From positions 124,001 through 188,000 of the forward strand of contig CAXXSI010000011.1 of NCBI GenBank assembly GCA_963669285.2: a stretch of DNA of 64,000 nt, in the 5' to 3' direction. The notes below the pieces were generated by a model. The model saw only the letters and a program-made list of their open reading frames with translations, searched no databases and had not been told where the DNA came from. A program made the translations under genes and the position numbers. Positions 15,901 to 24,516 of this stretch are shown here, one piece after another. The stretch's first letter is position 1. Every line of letters starts with the position of its first letter. This DNA comes from JAWKWH01 sp963669285 (GTDB lineage: Bacteria > Pseudomonadota > Alphaproteobacteria > Rhizobiales > Rhizobiaceae).

Positions 15901-16900
15901 CTAAGCTGCGTAGTCGTCTTCACCGTAGTCATCTCCACTAGACCAGTCGCTGTGGTCATAACCATAGTTCGCGTGGTGATGTCCGTAGCGGTCGTCGCCG
16001 GAGCCCCTTCCGGAACCGCTACCGGACCCTCGAGATCCCGATCCGCGTCCGCTGCCCGAGCCGCTACCAGAACCGCGCTTGGAGCCTGATCCGCTTCCCG
16101 AGCCGCTTCCCGAGCCGGAGCCCTTCTTGGAGCCTGATCCGCTACCCGATCCGGAACCCTTCTTCGAACCCGAGCCGCTGCCCGAACCGCTACCGGAACC
16201 ACGCTTGGAACCTGATCCGCTACCCGATCCGGAACCCTTCTTCGAACCCGAGCCACTGCCCGAACCGCTACCGGAACCACGCTTGGAGCCTGATCCGCTA
16301 CCCGATCCGGAGCCTTTCTTGGAGCCCGAGCCGCTGCCCGACCGCTGCCGGACCCGCGCTTGGAGCCTGATCCGCTTCCCGAGCCGGAGCCCTTCTTGGA
16401 GCCTGATCCGCTACCCGAACCGCTACCGGAACCACGCTTGGAGCCTGATCCGCTTCCCGAACCGGAACCCTTCTTGGAGCCCGAGCCACTGCCCGAGCCG
16501 CTACCGGAACCTTTCTTGGAGCCCGAGCCGCTGCCCGAGCCTGATCCGCTACCCGATCCGGAACCACGCTTGGAACCCGAGCCACTGCCTGAACCGCTAC
16601 CGGAACCACGCTTGGAGCCTGATCCACTACCCGATCCGGAACCCTTCTTGGAGCCCGAGCCACTGCCCGAACCGCTACCGGAACCACGCTTGGAGCCTGA
16701 TCCACTTCCCGATCCGGAACCTTTCTTGGAACCCGAGCCGCTTCCCGAACCGGAGCCCGCTTGGAGCCTGATCCGCTGCCCGAGCCGCTACCGGAACCAC
16801 GCTTGGAGCCTGATCCGCTACCCGAACCGCTACCGGAGCCGGAACCATGACCGTCGTCATCATCCCAGGAATACCAATTGTAAAATCTTGAATAACGCAT
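15901..16900 (-). CDS. Gly-Ser-Lys low-complexity protein, probable type I secretion substrate (two frameshifts)
   Basis: Starting at ATG 16900 (GGAG eight bases upstream) the protein opens with MRYSRFYNWYSWDDDDGHG, followed by Gly-Ser dipeptides broken about every 12-14 residues by a Lys-Lys or Lys-Arg pair; I count about 19 such pairs. The other end, before the TAG at 15901-15903, is rich in Tyr, His and Asp (DDRYGHHHANYGYDHSDW, ending DDYAA). The three parts lie in three different minus-strand frames: compared with the repeat pattern one base is missing near 16757 and one near 16341. Restoring both gives about 333 residues; as written, the first frame stops at 16298. It has no signal peptide and adjoins a complete type I exporter. 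No known family was recognised. Confidence 0.6.
16012..16845 (-). repeat. Degenerate tandem array encoding (Gly-Ser)n with Lys-Lys/Lys-Arg pairs
   Basis: About 830 bases built from six-base Gly-Ser units using mixed codons (GGA/GGC/GGT/GGG with TCA/TCC/TCG/AGC/AGT), interrupted at 36-48 base intervals by AAG-AAG or AAG-CGT/CGC. Synonymous mixing shows the array is old and kept at the protein level. All three minus-strand frames and the plus strand are largely open through it, a by-product of the repeat. Confidence 0.85.
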
Positions 16901-16937
16901 CTTTAACACTCCGTTGAGGGGAGCGAGAAATGTCAGA

Positions 16938-17010
16938 ATATTAACAAGAAGTAAAATTAGTATTCGATTAACTATTAACAGTACAAATTTGCTAAAAATT
17001 TAACTATTCA
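16938..17010. promoter_or_regulatory. AT-rich control region with four TTAAC motifs
   Basis: The gap between the repeat gene (minus) and the kinase gene (plus) is strongly AT-rich against its GC-rich surroundings. It holds TTAAC at 16941, 16968, 16975 and 17000 on the plus strand. TTAAC is the CtrA half-site, but no pair has the seven-base spacing of a full site. A MucR- or Ros-like silencer is another possibility. The remainder of 16901-17156 shows nothing else. Confidence 0.35.
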
Positions 17011-17156
17011 CAACAGTGCTGGCACATTTTACCAAAATTATGGAGTAATGATTTGTTTACCCACGCGGCGAGTTGTGTGCCGGCTGTAGGGATTGAAAAA
17101 GGTATGGATACTACACTCCTGACTGCCATCCAAATGTTGACTGATTCAGGATTTCC

Positions 17157-18248
17157 ATGCCCACCCGACCGACAAAATCTGCCAGGGACGCTATAGGCGT
17201 CGATCGAAAAACCGAGGTTGAAACGCTTTGCAAGCGCGTTTTCGGCACGGTTCCCAATCGGGTCGCCTTTCCAGGTGGAAAACACAGATCAACTTTCATC
17301 GCGAATATCGGCGATGCCAACTATGCCTTGGCCAAGCGCGAAGACGCCAAGGCTGCGGCCGTTGAGGGTATCGTGATGAAAAGCCTGTCCAAGACAGGGT
17401 TGGTGCCGCAATTAATTGCCGTCAGCGGGCCGTGGATTGTCCAGGAGTGTCTCCCGGGTATTCGGGTTCCGGTGGCTTTGGATGAGCTGCCGAATATGGC
17501 GGACCGCGAGGCTCTGATGGATCAGACCATCGGAACATTGGCCGCGCTTCATCACCACGCAATCGAAGACCGGCTGCAATATCGTGTCGGCAAGCTTGAT
17601 GCAGACGAGGATTGGTCGTCCGGTCATCTCGATCGCCCGCACCGAATCTCGCAGGTCCTGGGGATCGCCGTTCCCGTGCTTGATCTCGCGCCGCTGACGA
17701 AGCGTTTCCGCAACGATCATCGCGATTTCATCAAGGGGGACGCTCGTCCCGGCAATGCTCTTGTCGGGGAATACGGCGTCGCATGGATCGATTGGGACGG
17801 TTGCGGAACGCGGAACGCGCTTGACGATTTAGTGTTTATCCTGGCCGATGAATGGACGGCATTGGACCTCAAGGCGGAAACCCGGTTGTTGGAAAAGTAC
17901 CTTCCGGCATTCAGCGGTGGGCGGGCAACCGATGATGCTTTCGCCTACGTCATGGCATACGGCGTGTTCCACATGAGCGCGCGCATTCGCCGGGCGATCA
18001 AATACCGCCAACGCGACGGCAAATGGTGGAGCCGGGAAATGTGCCTGATGGGCGACAAGATTGGCGTGACCAAATCCGAAGTAGGACGCATGTGCGAACG
18101 GGCCCAGCGCTGGGCCGGCGAAGTGCACGAGCTTCGCCCGCTGGTTCCCTGGTTTGACAGCGTTATGACCCGGCTTCGCATCGAACCGTCGGACTTTGCC
18201 ATTGACAGCACCGCTGAACCGGGTTCGCTTTTGAAGGCAACCGGGTAA
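17157..18248 (+). CDS. APH-like phosphotransferase (small-molecule or protein kinase fold)
   Basis: A 363-residue protein with aminoglycoside/choline-kinase-type motifs: a candidate ATP-binding lysine in ALAKRED (Lys60), the catalytic loop KGDARPGN (Asp195, Asn200) in place of the usual HGDxxxxN, and the metal motif IDWD (Asp212, Asp214) followed by ALDDL. The first His of the catalytic loop is Lys, which is uncommon. Members phosphorylate hydroxyl groups on antibiotics, choline, sugars or proteins; nothing fixes the substrate. It faces away from the repeat gene across an AT-rich region and is followed by the oxygenase-like gene after 54 bases. Confidence 0.72.
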   Translation: MPTRPTKSARDAIGVDRKTEVETLCKRVFGTVPNRVAFPGGKHRSTFIANIGDANYALAKREDAKAAAVEGIVMKSLSKTGLVPQLIAVSGPWIVQECLPGIRVPVALDELPNMADREALMDQTIGTLAALHHHAIEDRLQYRVGKLDADEDWSSGHLDRPHRISQVLGIAVPVLDLAPLTKRFRNDHRDFIKGDARPGNALVGEYGVAWIDWDGCGTRNALDDLVFILADEWTALDLKAETRLLEKYLPAFSGGRATDDAFAYVMAYGVFHMSARIRRAIKYRQRDGKWWSREMCLMGDKIGVTKSEVGRMCERAQRWAGEVHELRPLVPWFDSVMTRLRIEPSDFAIDSTAEPGSLLKATG

Positions 18249-18302
18249 ACGATTGGCCAATTGAAATGCCTCGCGGGCAGATGACACGCAGGGAGATTTG
18301 AA

Positions 18303-19016
18303 ATGCACAACAGTTCCGCAACCGACGCTACAGTCAGGATATACGAGGATGCCCTTCCGGTGCAGCTATTCGGCCGGCTTCAAGGTGCGGTACGCGCGAT
18401 CGGCAATGAACGAATGAAGAGCAACGGCAGCTATTCGACAACATTCTGGTTTCCGCGCAATGCCAAACCGACAAACCTGGCCGAAGAAGCGATCGTCAGC
18501 CTGTTCAGAACCATCAATCCTCCCCAAGCCTGCATCGGCGCCGAATGGTGGCTGGGCCGACTGGGCAATGGCAAGAAACTGCGCTTTCACTTCGACCGCG
18601 ATCTTGCGCTGCAGGAAAAGACCGGTGAGGTCGTGTGTCCGATCTTCGGTAGTGTGATGTATCTGAACGACTACCCGTCGACGCCGACAGTGATCGTGGG
18701 CCAGGTCCCCGGGCCTGACGGGAAATCGAAGGTCCCGGAGGAACCGAAATATACCCAGGCTGTAGAAGCGGTTGCCAATCGGTATATGGTCTTTGGTGGC
18801 AATCTGCGCCATGGTGTCATTCCAAATCCGGACAAGCTGAAACTTGATCCGCGGCGTCCGGATGGCAAGCCGGAGCGGCGGTTGACGCTGTTGGTGAACT
18901 ACTGGCATCAGCGTCCGCTGCCTCCGATCTGCAATGCGTATGACGGCAGCGTTTATCCGTCATTGCGGCTTGACGAGCTTAGCGACCAAAAAGAGCGCCA
19001 AGCCATTCCGGCCTGA
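18303..19016 (+). CDS. Probable 2-oxoglutarate/Fe(II)-dependent oxygenase
   Basis: A 237-residue protein not recognised by name, but with the facial-triad pattern of 2OG-Fe(II) enzymes. The first two ligands are in RFHFDRD (His96, Asp98), the third in GGNLRHGVIPN (His170), and an arginine suited to bind 2-oxoglutarate follows in ERRLTLLVNYW (Arg192/193). Family members hydroxylate proteins, peptides or small molecules. It lies between the APH-like kinase and an aldo/keto reductase on the plus strand, next to the Gly-Ser-Lys repeat gene. AGGGAG precedes the ATG. Confidence 0.6.
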   Translation: MHNSSATDATVRIYEDALPVQLFGRLQGAVRAIGNERMKSNGSYSTTFWFPRNAKPTNLAEEAIVSLFRTINPPQACIGAEWWLGRLGNGKKLRFHFDRDLALQEKTGEVVCPIFGSVMYLNDYPSTPTVIVGQVPGPDGKSKVPEEPKYTQAVEAVANRYMVFGGNLRHGVIPNPDKLKLDPRRPDGKPERRLTLLVNYWHQRPLPPICNAYDGSVYPSLRLDELSDQKERQAIPA

Positions 19017-19048
19017 CACCCCGGGCGAATCGGAATACTGAGGACTTA

Positions 19049-19991
19049 ATGCAATACAGGCAACTTGGCTGCAGCGACCTGAAGGTTTCGGTGATCAGTC
19101 TGGGATCCTGGCTGACCTATGGCGTCTCCGTCGACCGGGATAACAGCCGCGCTTGCATTGAACGCGCCTTCGATCGTGGAAATCAATTTTTTCGATACGG
19201 CCAACATGTATGGCCGGGGGGCGGCGGAAACGCTGTTGGGAGAACTGCTGACGGATCATCGCCGCGAGGACTACATCCTGGCGACAAAGGTCTACTACCC
19301 GATGTCAAAGACCGACCGGGGTCTGTCGCGGGCGCAGATCAGAAAACAGATAGATGCATCCCTGGCGCGATTGCGGACCGACTATATCGACCTCTATCAG
19401 TGCCATCGCTACGACTACGATACGCCGCTTGAGGAGACGATGGAGGCGATGGGCGAAGTCGTTGTGGCCGGCAAGGCCCGTCACATCGGATTCAGCGAGT
19501 GGTCGCCAAGACGTATTCGGGCCGCCCGTGATATCGATGGTGCAGCGCCTTTCGTGTCGAGCCAACCGCAGTATTCGATGCTTTACCGGAAGCCGGAACG
19601 CAAAGTGTTTCCGCTGTGCAGCGATCTCGGAATCGGCCAGATTGTCTGGTCGCCGCTGGCGCAGGGTGTGCTGACCGGAAAGTATACCGCCGACATGCCG
19701 CCGCCCGCGGGATCGCGCGGTTCGATCCGCAAATCCAAATCAGGGCGGTTTTCAAAGCCGGAGGTTCTGACAGCAGTACAGCGCCTTCGTCCAATTGCCG
19801 GGCAGTTGTCGCTGACACTGCCGCAACTGGCTCTTGCATGGGTGCTTCGCCAGAAATGTGTCAGTTCGGCGATAACCGGGGCCAGCCGCCCCGAGCAGAT
19901 TGATCAGAATGTCGGCGCAGTCGGTGTGAAGTTGAGCGACGAAACGCTGAACGCCATTGATCGCGTGCTGGAGGGTGTAATTCGCAGGTAG
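19049..19991 (+). pseudogene. Aldo/keto reductase, single-base frameshift
   Basis: The N-terminus (MQYRQLGCSDLKVSVISLGSW...CIERAFDRG) and the rest (INFFDTANMYGRG through the C-terminus) are in different frames. The break is an extra A in GGAAATC at 19180-19182; with GGAATC the frame reads DRGINFFDTANMYGRG, the standard motif. Corrected length is 313 residues, normal for the YajO/Kv-beta-like NADPH reductases. The catalytic Asp, Tyr and Lys are present (DTANMYGRG, ATKVYYP), as is a DLYQCHRYD strand. A GAGG site precedes the ATG. Decay or an assembly error are equally possible. Confidence 0.8.
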
Positions 19992-20012
19992 TGCCCTGCG
20001 ATCAGACGCGTT

Positions 20013-21197
20013 TTATGCGATCAAAGGCAGAATCTGTCGGCAGGCGTTTGCCGCCGCCTCGGTCTGGCCGTCCTCCAGCATCCTGATGGTACGGCGCATC
20101 GCATCGCCGACGCGTGCTGGATCCAATTGGCTGATTTCGCAACTTGACCGGCGGGTAATTTCGACATTTGAAACAGGTCGGTCAGTCGCACCGTAGCTGT
20201 ATTTATAGGCTTCGTTGCCGTGGCAAAAGTCGTAGGTTTTGATGCCGTTTGCGATTGCCCACTGAATGTTGTGGGCATGCAGTAGCATTCCGACATTGAT
20301 ATCGCGAACGGTTTCATCGCGCCCGGCGGCGATAAAGTAGGAATGCTTTTTGTGTCGATCGACAATGCTGCAAAGCGCCCCAAGCCTGATATCGCCACGC
20401 CTCAGTGTGCAAATGTGCACGGTGCCGAGGTTGTTGCTTTGGCCGAGAACCTCGCGATATTTGGCAGCCGCCCGCTCAGCCGAGCTTTGGCCGCGTATTG
20501 GTGCCCAGCTTTTTTGCCACATGTCGAGCAGGCAATTCAGATCGTCGGCAAAAGAAGCTTCGGAACTGTCGGTTATGGTCAATTCTTCCGAGGTTTCGAA
20601 TTGCCGCCAAAAGCGGCGAAGTTTTTGCCGCGTGTTGGAACTCAGGCAAGTTTGCAAATAGGTTTCGTAGTCCGCCGGTAAAGCGATCTGCGGGCATATG
20701 AGGTTATCGACTTCGCCTTTGTTGATCAGTTGCGGGCGGTGCCTGATCCGGTAGTGCTTCTCAGGAATGCGGTCCAGCAGCATATTGAGCCGCCGCTCGC
20801 AGCCATCGTGCTGGAGGCTCCATCGCGACCACGGCATCCCAAGGACTGCATGCGCGATCGCACCGATCGCCGACTTTTCAAATTCCGGAACGCAGACAAA
20901 TCCGGTATATTGCGCCCAGGAGAGCTTGCCGCCCGGTCCGAGTTCGGTCTTGAACCGTTGGTTGCTTTCGCTCCAGCGCGTTCGGGTTTTCAACGGCAGA
21001 AAACACACATGATCCGTCGATTTCCCGCCTGGCTTGGCGGCGAGGATGCACCAGCGGTCGGGATTGGCGCGAAAGACCTCGACCATCCATGGCCAAGACA
21101 GAAAATAACCTGCATCATCATCCAGGGCATGGGCCTTCTCCCATGACGCCTGCAGTGGAGCTAAATCATCCCAGCTTTGTAAAACCCGTACTTCCAT
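20013..21197 (-). CDS. BioF2/FemAB-like GNAT acyltransferase
   Basis: About 394 residues with the double-GNAT architecture of the CelD/BcsL (Acetyltransf_6) group: SWPWMVEVFRANPDRWCILAA near the N-terminus, a central basic NTRQKLRRFWRQFE segment, and the C-terminal GMLLHAHNIQWAIANGIKTYDFCHGNEAYKYSYG, which is the conserved DFxxGxExYKxxW-like motif. Such enzymes transfer acyl or aminoacyl groups to amines in polysaccharides or peptides. I chose ATG 21197, which follows an AGGAA site; the open frame continues upstream. It converges with the aldo/keto reductase. Confidence 0.75.
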   Translation of the reverse strand: MEVRVLQSWDDLAPLQASWEKAHALDDDAGYFLSWPWMVEVFRANPDRWCILAAKPGGKSTDHVCFLPLKTRTRWSESNQRFKTELGPGGKLSWAQYTGFVCVPEFEKSAIGAIAHAVLGMPWSRWSLQHDGCERRLNMLLDRIPEKHYRIRHRPQLINKGEVDNLICPQIALPADYETYLQTCLSSNTRQKLRRFWRQFETSEELTITDSSEASFADDLNCLLDMWQKSWAPIRGQSSAERAAAKYREVLGQSNNLGTVHICTLRRGDIRLGALCSIVDRHKKHSYFIAAGRDETVRDINVGMLLHAHNIQWAIANGIKTYDFCHGNEAYKYSYGATDRPVSNVEITRRSSCEISQLDPARVGDAMRRTIRMLEDGQTEAAANACRQILPLIA

Positions 21198-21407
21198 CCA
21201 GGAATTCCTGTACCTGACTTGCAGCAAGATATCAGGCTTCCCTTAATCAATGCCTTCCTTACGGATTTGCCGGTACTGGTCTCGGGCATCACCAGCATTC
21301 AGCAACGCCGATGAACCGAAATACCGGCTCTGCGGTACCTCGCCCGCCGGGCATATCGGCTAGCGCCTAATTGTATAAGTTATTGAATTTTATGGATTAG
21401 AATAAAT

Positions 21408-21483
21408 TGGCACTCCCAAGGGGACTCGAACCCCTGTTTCCGCCGTGAGAGGGCGGCGTCCTAGACCACTAGACGATGGGAGC
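21408..21483 (-). tRNA. tRNA-Glu (CTC anticodon)
   Basis: A complete cloverleaf on the minus strand. The acceptor stem GCTCCCA pairs with TGGGAGT (one G-T pair at the end), the anticodon stem CCGCC/GGCGG encloses the loop CTCTCAC with anticodon CTC, the T-arm contains GGTTCGAGTCC, and the discriminator G and CCA are encoded. It would read GAG codons. It lies downstream of the galactoside operon; no direct repeat of its 3' end was noticed. Confidence 0.95.
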
Positions 21484-21547
21484 GTGCCGGACCCGCGGGA
21501 TATAGGCCGCGCCGGAGCGAATTGCAACGGCCTTGATTGCCGAGAGC

Positions 21548-23512
21548 TCAAGCGGGTGAGCGGACCACCGTCACGCCGGATGGCGGCAGGACCGCGCCGC
21601 CAAGCAGCACGTCGTCGATATCGTACTGTGTCGGTAAGCTGCCAAGATTAACGCTCTGCGCGCCGTAATTAAAATAGAAAACAAGATCTCCCGATCTGCG
21701 CGTCCGGACGCCGGCGGGAAGATCGCAAACGGACAATCCGCACACGGAGGAGAGATGCCGGATGATGCGGTTTGCCAAATCCTCATCCGGCCAGCCGGCG
21801 AGATAGAACATTCGGTCCTGCGACCATAAGAACGGCGATCCGTCGGCGGTCTTCATCTCGGCGGTTGCTGCAGGGCCGACCTCGACGTGCTCGAACCAGA
21901 TTTTGATCGCACCGCTGCCTTCGACATCCATGCTGCAGTCGGGGCGAAAACTTTCAACTTGTGACACTTTCAGGTCCAGCAAATCATGCGGCAGCGACGG
22001 CGGCATGTTTTCTGGGATTGAGAAATTTTCGGTTTTCGAACCGCTCCTCGGACCAATCAACACGGTTGCCTTGCAATTGCGCAGGGCGGCAAGAATTTTG
22101 TCGTTCCATGCAAAAAGCGCCGGAACGATAACGAGCTTGTAGCCGTCAAGTACCGGTTTGCCAGCCGGAACAAAGTCCACATTCAATCCGCTGCGGCGCA
22201 GCGCGGCGTACAAATCGTAGACAAGTGCGAAATACGCGAACTCTTGGCCTTGAGGCTGGATTTCCCAAGCCCAAGCCGACGGGTAATCGAACACAATCGC
22301 GACGTCAGCCTGGTCTTCGGATTGCAGAGGCGGAAGCGATGCCAGGGCGCTTGCCGCGTTTTCAGCTTCCTTGAAACCAGGCGATGGCTCGTTGTCCGGA
22401 CGCAACAAACCAGTGTGCATCTGTTCCTGTGCGAATGGCGCCTGGCGCCAGCGGAAATAGCTGATCACCTCGGCACCGTGCGCAGCCGCCTCCAAAGTCC
22501 AAAGCGCAACCATGCCTGGTCGCGGCGCCGGATTGCGTGGTGCCCAGTTCACCGGCCCCGGTTGCTGTTCCATGACCCACCACCGCCCATTGCCGGTGGC
22601 TCGGTACAAGTCATGGTGGAATGCCTGATAGTCGGGATCGCCGGCGTTTTGGAACTTCTGCTTTTCACAATCGTCCAACGTGCTGCGGTCTTCCAGAAAA
22701 CCAAGTGGATAGGAATCCCAACTCGCGACGTCGAGATCGTTTCCAACCTCAAAATGATCGAAAGCCAGCATGCCACCCATGAAATTGTGAATGATGTCGC
22801 GGCCCGGTGCGTGTTTGCGGATTATGTCGCACTGAAGCTGGTTGAATGAGGTGACTTCTTCGGAAGCAAATCGGCGAAAATCCATCTGGTGGGCCGGATT
22901 GGCTTCGGTTACCGTCAGGTTCGGAAGCTCTATTTCATCGAATTCTCGGTATTCCATCGACCAGAAAACGTTGCCCCAGGCCCGGTTGAGCGCGTCCGGG
23001 GATTGGTATTTTTGAGCAAGCCATTGCCGGAAAGCGTCACGCGCCGATGGCGACCAGGAGATCGTCGTGTCGTGGCAGCCATATTCGTTGTCCGTCTGCC
23101 ACGCGACAACAGCGTCGTGGTTGCCGAAGGCTTTGGCTAAATCGGTCACGATCCGTGAACATTCACCGCGGTATCCCCGGTGCGAAAAGCAATAGTGCCG
23201 CCGTGAGCCGAAGCGCCGCACATTTCCGTCTGGGCCGACAGGCAGCATGTCCGGCATTCGGTCAACGAGCCATTTTGGCGGTGTCGCCGTTGGCGTTCCC
23301 AGAACGACTTGGAGTCCGGTTCCGGCCAACGTGTCGATTGCCCTTTCAAGCCATTCGAAGTCATAGCGACCGGGTTCGGGTTCGAGGCGCGACCAAGCGA
23401 ACTCGCCAACACGCACGACGGTGATACCGAGACCCGCTATCCGCGCGGCATCTTCTGCCCACAACGATTCCGGCCAGTGTTCGGGATAATAGCAAACACC
23501 TAGTTTGGTCAT
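21548..23512 (-). CDS. Beta-galactosidase, GH42
   Basis: A 654-residue cytoplasmic glycoside hydrolase of family 42. The opening LGVCYYPEHWPESLW is typical. The acid/base glutamate is Glu143 in WQTDNEYG and the nucleophile is Glu315 in WWVMEQQPGPVNW. The trimerisation domain (VAIVFDYPSAWAWEI) and small C-terminal beta domain follow. GH42 enzymes release galactose from beta-galactosides. Last gene of a seven-gene minus-strand operon, 79 bases after DgoK. Confidence 0.93.
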   Translation of the reverse strand: MTKLGVCYYPEHWPESLWAEDAARIAGLGITVVRVGEFAWSRLEPEPGRYDFEWLERAIDTLAGTGLQVVLGTPTATPPKWLVDRMPDMLPVGPDGNVRRFGSRRHYCFSHRGYRGECSRIVTDLAKAFGNHDAVVAWQTDNEYGCHDTTISWSPSARDAFRQWLAQKYQSPDALNRAWGNVFWSMEYREFDEIELPNLTVTEANPAHQMDFRRFASEEVTSFNQLQCDIIRKHAPGRDIIHNFMGGMLAFDHFEVGNDLDVASWDSYPLGFLEDRSTLDDCEKQKFQNAGDPDYQAFHHDLYRATGNGRWWVMEQQPGPVNWAPRNPAPRPGMVALWTLEAAAHGAEVISYFRWRQAPFAQEQMHTGLLRPDNEPSPGFKEAENAASALASLPPLQSEDQADVAIVFDYPSAWAWEIQPQGQEFAYFALVYDLYAALRRSGLNVDFVPAGKPVLDGYKLVIVPALFAWNDKILAALRNCKATVLIGPRSGSKTENFSIPENMPPSLPHDLLDLKVSQVESFRPDCSMDVEGSGAIKIWFEHVEVGPAATAEMKTADGSPFLWSQDRMFYLAGWPDEDLANRIIRHLSSVCGLSVCDLPAGVRTRRSGDLVFYFNYGAQSVNLGSLPTQYDIDDVLLGGAVLPPSGVTVVRSPA

Positions 23513-23591
23513 GTGCTTTCAGCCATTCAGGTAGACGGCAGGATGGTCAGTTGTTGTTTCCGGTCGCGATACCGCAATAACATCCCGATCA

Positions 23592-24512
23592 TCAACCCAA
23601 TTTCCTTACAGCGGGATCGTTTGAAAATGACTGTCGTGCGGCAATCCACAACCCGCGTCGAGAGGCCTGCAATGCGTCATGGATTCTCACCCTGTGACCG
23701 GCAATTGCCAATGCCGTGCGATACAATTCGGCCAGTTTTCCCGACGCTATCAGGTTGGTGGTGCGGCTATGACCATAAAGCTTGGACGCGGCGGCAATCT
23801 CGCAGCCGATCAGCAGACCGGAAAGGCGTGCAGCACCGGATCCAGGATTGGTGAATCCCAGAAGCTGGCCTGCCCGGATCGAGAACAGCGACGCGGTGAG
23901 ACATCCTGGATCCCGCAATGCTTCAGCGACAGCGGTCTCAAACGCGTCATCGTCGAGGTGGTCTGTATCGACTGCATGGCGCAGGATGCTGTTGCGCGAA
24001 ATCACAGAGTACAATTCACCGGTCAGAAATGTGTAAAACTCGGTGACCTTGCCCGCCTTAACCTGCACCCATTTGCTATGCGTTCCCGGTATACAGGCCA
24101 GCATGTCGCCGGAAGCGGCCACGCCGATGAGTTGTGTCTCTTCGCCGCGCATGACATCCGGCCGCTTGGCATCGCGTTGTGCGATACCAGGCAAAATAAG
24201 AATGGAACGCCTGGCGGTTGGAACCGAAACCGCCAACCTGACAACGTCATCAAGGGCAGCCGGTGTATCGATATAACGGGCTTCGGCCCAACCCTGTCTG
24301 GAGCCAGCCATACCTGAGATGATAACCGGCAGGTCAGCTGGTGCGCCAAGCTCGGCGAGATGGGTTTCCGTAACCTGCTCGAATTCATCGATACCGCATT
24401 TCAGGATTCCGTCGGCGCTCGACGTTTCGTCTATGACACCGCCATTACCGTCCAACAGCCAAAGGCGAAAGTTGGAGGTTCCCCAATCGATGGCGGCGCA
24501 AAACGGCCTCAT
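23592..24512 (-). CDS. dgoK: 2-dehydro-3-deoxygalactonokinase
   Basis: DgoK phosphorylates 2-keto-3-deoxygalactonate, a step of the De Ley-Doudoroff route. The 306-residue protein has the ASKHA-like N-terminal phosphate motif AIDWGTSNFRLWL, GMAGSRQGW, the central MRGEETQLIG and CIPGTHSKWV motifs characteristic of this family, and a C-terminal GLLIGCEI stretch. It starts four bases after the SDR stop. The aldolase, dehydratase and lactonase of the route are not in the window. Confidence 0.9.
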   Translation of the reverse strand: MRPFCAAIDWGTSNFRLWLLDGNGGVIDETSSADGILKCGIDEFEQVTETHLAELGAPADLPVIISGMAGSRQGWAEARYIDTPAALDDVVRLAVSVPTARRSILILPGIAQRDAKRPDVMRGEETQLIGVAASGDMLACIPGTHSKWVQVKAGKVTEFYTFLTGELYSVISRNSILRHAVDTDHLDDDAFETAVAEALRDPGCLTASLFSIRAGQLLGFTNPGSGAARLSGLLIGCEIAAASKLYGHSRTTNLIASGKLAELYRTALAIAGHRVRIHDALQASRRGLWIAARQSFSNDPAVRKLG

Positions 24513-24516
24513 CGCG

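Noticed and set aside
16079..16917. Plus-strand frames rich in Pro-Glu-Pro-Leu
   Set aside because: Antisense of the Gly-Ser-Lys gene. The minus strand has the ribosome site, the ends with non-repeat character and the link to the exporter.
21408..21483. tRNA-Glu as an integration site for the neighbouring accessory block
   Set aside because: No integrase gene and no direct repeat of the tRNA 3' end were seen in the window.
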